Source of the DNA: Alistipes sp.
GTDB taxonomy: Bacteria > Bacteroidota > Bacteroidia > Bacteroidales > Rikenellaceae
DNA length: 64,000 nucleotides
Reading direction: 5' to 3'
Assembly: GCA_020026415.1 (NCBI GenBank)
Contig: JAHHQL010000010.1
Span: 1-64,000 of the forward strand
The translations under genes were made by a program, and so were the position numbers. Below, piece by piece: positions 61,201 through 64,000 of the stretch. The notes beneath the pieces were generated by a model. The model made no database searches and was not told where the DNA came from. It worked only from the letters and a program-made list of their open reading frames with translations. Each line of letters begins with the position of its first letter. The stretch's first letter is position 1.

Positions 61201-61411
61201 TGATGGCCTCCTCCAAGGGGATGACCACCGATTTCAGAAGCGTCTCGGCACTTGCACCGGGATAGGACGCCGACACATACACCGATGCCGGCGCAATGTC
61301 GGGATATTGCTCGACGGGGAGCATTTTCAGACCGACCAGACCTCCGATCACGATCAAAATCGAGATGACCGAGGCCAGAACGGGACGTTCGATAAAATGT
61401 CTCAGTGTCAT
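58226..61411 (-). CDS. HAE1-family RND efflux permease, system 2
   Basis: 1061 residues. AcrB-like with the expected signatures: MTLRHFIERPVLASVISILIVIGG at the N terminus, IGTVVDDAIIVVEAVQAR in TM4 with both Asp residues, GLLAKTAILLTEYA with the TM10 Lys, and MSYAP-free porter loops typical of HAE1 pumps. Proton-driven export of hydrophobic drugs, bile salts or dyes. Codon ends GKEEKEN-like, with an acidic/Lys tail. Three bp after the adaptor gene. Confidence 0.96.
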   Translation of the reverse strand: MTLRHFIERPVLASVISILIVIGGLVGLKMLPVEQYPDIAPASVYVSASYPGASAETLLKSVVIPLEEAINGVEDMMYIKSSASNAGAATITVYFRQGTDPDMAAINVQNRVATVTGQLPAEVTRIGVTTQKRQSSMLKIFSLYSTNKAYDDSFLSNYMRINIQPRILRTQGVGEFMVLGPEYSIRIWLKPDLMAQYNLIPSDVTTALSEQNIEAAVGILGENSDNAFQYTMKYRGRLSKPEEFEQIVIKALPNGEMLHLKDVSEIELGKNSYGFKGAANGYPAVSAMVFQTAGSNATEVVNNIDALLDEVEADLPEGIKIAHLQSVNDFLYASINEVLKTLIEAIILVVLIVYLFLQDIRSTLIPTVAILVALIGTFGFLSVAGFSINLLTLFALVLAIGTVVDDAIIVVEAVQARFDVGYKSSYMATIDAMSGITSAIVTSTLVFMAVFIPVAMMGGTSGTFYTQFGVTMAVAVGFSAINALTLSPALCALILKPYLDENGEMRDNFAARFRKAFNAAFSTMINKYKYGVLLFIRHRWLMWATLGLSFVLLYVLMNNTKTGLVPDEDLGSIMVNVTTAPGSSLRETDDVLNEVADRIKDIPQVRDYKQVAGYGMMAGQGSSYGLCIVKLKDWSERPDAQDEVKSVIGQIYARTADIKNGQIFAVAPPMISGYGAASGFEMYLQDRAGGDMKDFYNIYLQFIAALNRRPEIGRAYSTFNINFPQYVVDLDAAQAKRMGVSPNVILATLSGYYGGQYVSNINRFSKVYRVMLQADPEHRLDKESLNNVFVRTQSGDMAPVSQFVTLTKAYGPEVINRFNMYNSISVNGMAAEGYSSGDVIKAIEEVAAASLPKGYGYEFGGLTREESQTTSNTAIIFGICILLIYLILSALYESFIVPFAVILSVPCGLMGSFLFAKFMGLENNIYLQTGLIMLIGLLAKTAILLTEYATDRRKAGMSLSQAAVSAAKVRLRPILMTVLTMVFGMIPLVISQGAGANGNSTLGTGVVGGMIIGTLALLFLVPTLFIVFQTLQEKVSPMELDLDPQWSVRAELEETKEEKEN

Positions 61412-61414
61412 TGG

Positions 61415-62566
61415 TTACTCCTCCTTTGCTTGTGTGTTCGTATTCTCGTCAGCGGGAACCTCCGGGGCTTTCTTCGGGGTAATCGGAGTACCCTCACGCA
61501 ACAGACCTACACCTTCTGCCACGATCACGTCACCTGCCGTCAAACCGTTACGCACAATAAACTCGCGGCCGTCCGACACGGGTTCCACTTCGATCAGAGC
61601 GGCAGTTGCCTTGCCGTCCTTGAGACGGTAAACGAATCGTTTGTCCTGAATCTCGAAGGTGGCATCCTGCGGAACGACAATACAGTTGTCGTGTGCGTTC
61701 GGCAGGATCACATTACCCGCACCTCCGCTGTGCAACAAACCGCCCTTATTGGGGAAAGTGGCACGCAGCGACACGCTACCCGTACGCGGGTCGATCACAC
61801 CGCTGATGGTCTCGATGCGCCCCTTGTCGGCGTAAAGCGAACCGTCGTTGAGTTGGAGCGACACTTCGGGCATTTCTTTCAGAGCCTTGTCAATCGAGCC
61901 GTAACTGCGGGTCAGTTCCAAAAGACGGCGTTCGCTCAGCGAGAAGTAAACATACATCTCCGAATTATCCGACACGGTGGTCAGCGGCTGACGGATCGTC
62001 GGACCGACCAACGCACCTACGCGGAACGGCAACACGCCGACCACACCCCCCGAAGGCGACTTGACCATCGTGTAAGAAAGGTTGTTCGCCGCATTGACTC
62101 TCTGTGCCTCGGCCTGAGACAACTGGGCTTTGGCAGTCAAAAGATTATTCCGTGCGGTCGATAATTCAAATTCCGAAATCACCTCTTCGGCGAAAAGTTC
62201 CTTTTTGCTTTCATATACGAGTTCGGCAGTGGCGACACCTGCCTTGGCAGCCTCGACATTGGCTTCTGCGGTCTGCAAAGCGGCCTTATACGGAACTTGA
62301 TCTATGATGAACAATGTCTGTCCTTTTTCGACACGCTGCCCCTCGGTAACACACAAACGGGAAATCGTTCCGGATACTTGCGGATAAATTTCGATGTCCT
62401 GACGACCGCGGATCGAAGCCGAATAGACCGAAGGGATCGTACGATCAGTCGTTTCGACGGTCAGCACCGCATATTCAGCAGACGCTTTTACGCCTTCTGT
62501 GTGGCCACACGAAATTGCAGCCAAACAACAAGCCAGAATTGTTGTCTTTACAAATTGATGTCTCAT
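61415..62566 (-). CDS. RND efflux periplasmic adaptor (MFP), system 2
   Basis: 383 residues from the ATG at 62566, which gives a lipoprotein signal MRHQFVKTTILACCLAAISC (Cys20). MFP layout: SASIRGRQDIEIYPQVSGTISRLCVTEGQRVEKGQTLFIID, helical hairpin (~95-150), KSPSGGVVGVLPFRVGALVG, and a beta-barrel with SLRATFPNKGGLLHSGG. AcrA-like. First gene of operon 2 and divergent from an AraC regulator. The Glu/Asn/Thr-rich C-terminal tail is dispensable-looking. Confidence 0.95.
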   Translation of the reverse strand: MRHQFVKTTILACCLAAISCGHTEGVKASAEYAVLTVETTDRTIPSVYSASIRGRQDIEIYPQVSGTISRLCVTEGQRVEKGQTLFIIDQVPYKAALQTAEANVEAAKAGVATAELVYESKKELFAEEVISEFELSTARNNLLTAKAQLSQAEAQRVNAANNLSYTMVKSPSGGVVGVLPFRVGALVGPTIRQPLTTVSDNSEMYVYFSLSERRLLELTRSYGSIDKALKEMPEVSLQLNDGSLYADKGRIETISGVIDPRTGSVSLRATFPNKGGLLHSGGAGNVILPNAHDNCIVVPQDATFEIQDKRFVYRLKDGKATAALIEVEPVSDGREFIVRNGLTAGDVIVAEGVGLLREGTPITPKKAPEVPADENTNTQAKEE

Positions 62567-62604
62567 AAATTGTGGGATTATTGTCTTATCTTTTTCCGTT
62601 GGCA

Positions 62605-62612
62605 CAAAATTA
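62605..62612 (-). promoter_or_regulatory. RND operon 2 promoter -7 box
   Basis: Minus-strand TAATTTTG, 38 bp before the adaptor ATG. Confidence 0.55.
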
Positions 62613-62701
62613 CCTTTTCACAGTCGGTTTAATCCTATTATATTACGACCATTAATGTTCATTTTCGGAATATGGTATTTTTTACTTTCTAAAATAGATA
62701 T

Positions 62702-62709
62702 TACATTTG
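62702..62709 (+). promoter_or_regulatory. Promoter of AraC regulator 2
   Basis: TACATTTG, 29 bp before the ATG at 62739. Confidence 0.65.
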
Positions 62710-62738
62710 CTTGATTTTGTTCAAAAAACGATAATGAT

Positions 62739-63584
62739 ATGAATGCAGTCAATCCAATCGTAACATCACAAAACGAGCAGTTCGTTGTGGGTGACTCGGA
62801 TCTTGCTTTTTACGACAATGTGGCCACACGTTGCGAAAGTGGTATTATCTTATTTTGCAGGGAAGGCGAAGCCATGGCAACAGTCAATCAATGCCAGCAG
62901 CCCATCGTGAAAAATTCTCTGATTCTGATCCTGCCCGGATCGGTCTTCATGCTGACCAACCGATCGAAAAATTTCCGTGTTTCCTATTTTGCGTACTCAC
63001 GCGATCTGTTAGCCGAAGCAAGCCGCCGCATGGACCCCGCTTTTTTCCGTTCGCTGGTCGTGCAACCGATTTTCTACCCTCCTCAAAGAGTGATCAAGGG
63101 TGCCGAGATTTGGTTTCAGGTGGTGGAACTCACCTATCGCGATCGCCGGAATGCGTTCCGAAACATCATCATCAAGAACCGAATCCACAACATCCTTCTG
63201 GAGATCTACGACAAAATGCAGCGTTTCGGATTCTACAAGGACAAAACGCAGGCCTCTTCTCGCAAGATCGATTTTTTCAACCGCTTCATGGAACTGGTGC
63301 ACAAACATTGTTTCTGCGAGCGAGAGGTATCGTTCTATGCCGACCAACTCTGCATTTCGACACGTTACCTTTCGACGATCGTACACAACGTCATCCACAA
63401 TTCGGCCAAGGAATACATCGACCGCTCGGTGATCGCCGAGATCAAGATCCTGCTCCAATCGACCGATCTTTCGGTGCAGGAAATCGCCTTCAAACTTCAC
63501 TTTCCCGACCAATCCTATCTGGGGCGTTACTTCAAGAAACACACGGGAATGTCCCCTTCGGAGTATCGGAATAAAATCAAATAA
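62739..63584 (+). CDS. AraC-family regulator, divergent from RND operon 2
   Basis: 281 residues. N-terminal cupin-like ligand region (~1-165: ESGIILFCREGEAMATVNQCQQPIVKNSLILILPGSVFML), then the AraC DNA-binding domain. Its helix-turn-helix units are EVSFYADQLCISTRYLSTIVHNVIHNSAKEYI and SVQEIAFKLHFPDQSYLGRYFKKHTGMSPSEYR. Probable regulator of the adjacent pump. Same arrangement as the AraC/RND pair at 21.6-28 kb. Confidence 0.92.
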   Translation: MNAVNPIVTSQNEQFVVGDSDLAFYDNVATRCESGIILFCREGEAMATVNQCQQPIVKNSLILILPGSVFMLTNRSKNFRVSYFAYSRDLLAEASRRMDPAFFRSLVVQPIFYPPQRVIKGAEIWFQVVELTYRDRRNAFRNIIIKNRIHNILLEIYDKMQRFGFYKDKTQASSRKIDFFNRFMELVHKHCFCEREVSFYADQLCISTRYLSTIVHNVIHNSAKEYIDRSVIAEIKILLQSTDLSVQEIAFKLHFPDQSYLGRYFKKHTGMSPSEYRNKIK

Positions 63585-63704
63585 AACGGATACGGACAAA
63601 ATCGTTACGCACCATTCTAATCAGCGGCTTCAGGTGATTCCGACAGATTTTCAACCAATCTCCGTATCCGCTGTACGACTTATGTTCCCCGTGCGCATAA
63701 AAAA

Positions 63705-63739
63705 ATCCCCAAACCCTCCTTTCGGGAAGATTTCGGGAT
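63705..63739 (-). terminator. Terminator of the TonB-dependent receptor gene
   Basis: Interrupted stem ATCCC.AAA..TCC / GGA..TTT.GGGAT, seven-A run on the plus strand giving a minus-strand T-run; sits between convergent genes. Confidence 0.75.
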
Positions 63740-63762
63740 CATTATTTATTTAAGAATCAGTC

Positions 63763-64000
63763 TTAGAACTGCATCTTCACGCCCATCGTAAAACCCGCAC
63801 CACTCATCCGATAGCACGGCAGGCGGTAGAGTTTCGCATCCGCCAGATTGAAGCCCTCGGCAAAGAGTCGGATGCCCGCCGAGAATTTCCACTCGAACAA
63901 CAGGCGCACATCGACTGCCAGAGGTGCCGTAAAGTGTTCGCTGACCTCCGACTCTTCGACATGGACCTCGCCGTCGGCACCCATCGTACCGTTGTAAAGC
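63763..64000 (-). CDS. TonB-dependent receptor, C-terminal fragment (cut by window edge)
   Basis: Only the last ~78 residues are in the window; the frame continues past base 64000 (LYNGTMGADGEVHVEE...). It ends with beta-strands typical of outer-membrane receptors: VDVRLLFEWKFSAGIRLFAEGFNLADAKLYRL and a final aromatic strand GAGFTMGVKMQF. Assignment to a TonB-dependent receptor rests on the FN(I/L)xxAKxY-like motif and terminal Phe. Confidence 0.8.
   Translation of the reverse strand, partial: LYNGTMGADGEVHVEESEVSEHFTAPLAVDVRLLFEWKFSAGIRLFAEGFNLADAKLYRLPCYRMSGAGFTMGVKMQF

Noticed and set aside
60443..62164. A 573-codon plus-strand open frame opposite the RND permease and adaptor of system 2
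   Set aside because: Antisense shadow: His/Arg-rich translation, no start or promoter signal, and it spans two real genes.
1..64000. CRISPR array, insertion sequence, prophage or integrative element
   Set aside because: No regularly spaced repeats, transposase, integrase or phage structural gene was seen. The S24-type and XRE repressors stand among housekeeping genes.

Overview
The window looks like chromosomal DNA of a Bacteroidales gut commensal. The best guess is an Alistipes-like member of the Rikenellaceae. Promoters follow the Bacteroidetes pattern (a -7 box TAnnTTTG, sometimes with an upstream TTTG about 18-23 bp away). Shine-Dalgarno sequences are mostly absent. Lipoproteins carry a Cys followed by Ser or acidic residues. 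Typical Bacteroidetes families are present: BACON-domain lipoproteins, DUF5606, DUF5689, the GGGtGRT protein and a TonB-dependent receptor end. No rRNA, insertion sequence, prophage or CRISPR array is visible. One tRNA (Arg, anticodon CCG) is present. The genus is inferred from gene content and base composition only.

Left part (1-13.4 kb, all on the minus strand): three tandem paralogous surface lipoproteins, each with BACON domain(s), three copies of an unfamiliar ~110-residue module and a C-terminal thioredoxin domain with WCGWC. An EamA/DMT permease shares their terminator word. Then come ahpC-ahpF peroxide detoxification and a 729-residue outer-membrane barrel protein. 13.4-21.5 kb (mostly plus): a TGS-fused uridine-kinase-like enzyme, a cysteine-rich (CCG-type) protein, an exact head-to-tail duplication of a lipoprotein gene whose middle has diverged, xpt, and an operon of a NifU-like scaffold with a GGGtGRT protein.

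21.5-28 kb and 56.8-63.6 kb: two separate RND efflux tripartite systems, each divergent from an AraC-family regulator. Between them lies mostly housekeeping DNA: ruvB/rmuC (divergent, with -7 boxes so close to both ATGs that the mRNAs may be leaderless); a ribE-histidine kinase-lgt-SPOR-gtrA operon; an S24-type repressor; tRNA-Arg; rpe; an ABC-F ATPase; rlmB; a YgjP-like metalloprotease; an EEP-family lipoprotein; znuA-znuC with no permease gene; a small XRE regulator with a cluster of palindromic operator-like sites upstream; a HIT protein; rel (RelA/SpoT); recA; bcp; a zinc-ribbon protein; DUF5606; an MscS channel; serB followed by two DUF5689 lipoproteins; and rfbA-rfbB for dTDP-sugar synthesis. 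The window ends inside a TonB-dependent receptor gene.

The least explained parts are the BACON/three-module/thioredoxin lipoprotein trio (382-7327), the mosaic tandem lipoprotein pair with 24-bp perfect hairpins (16137-18947), and the XRE regulator with its operator-rich 637-bp intergenic region (43749-44811).
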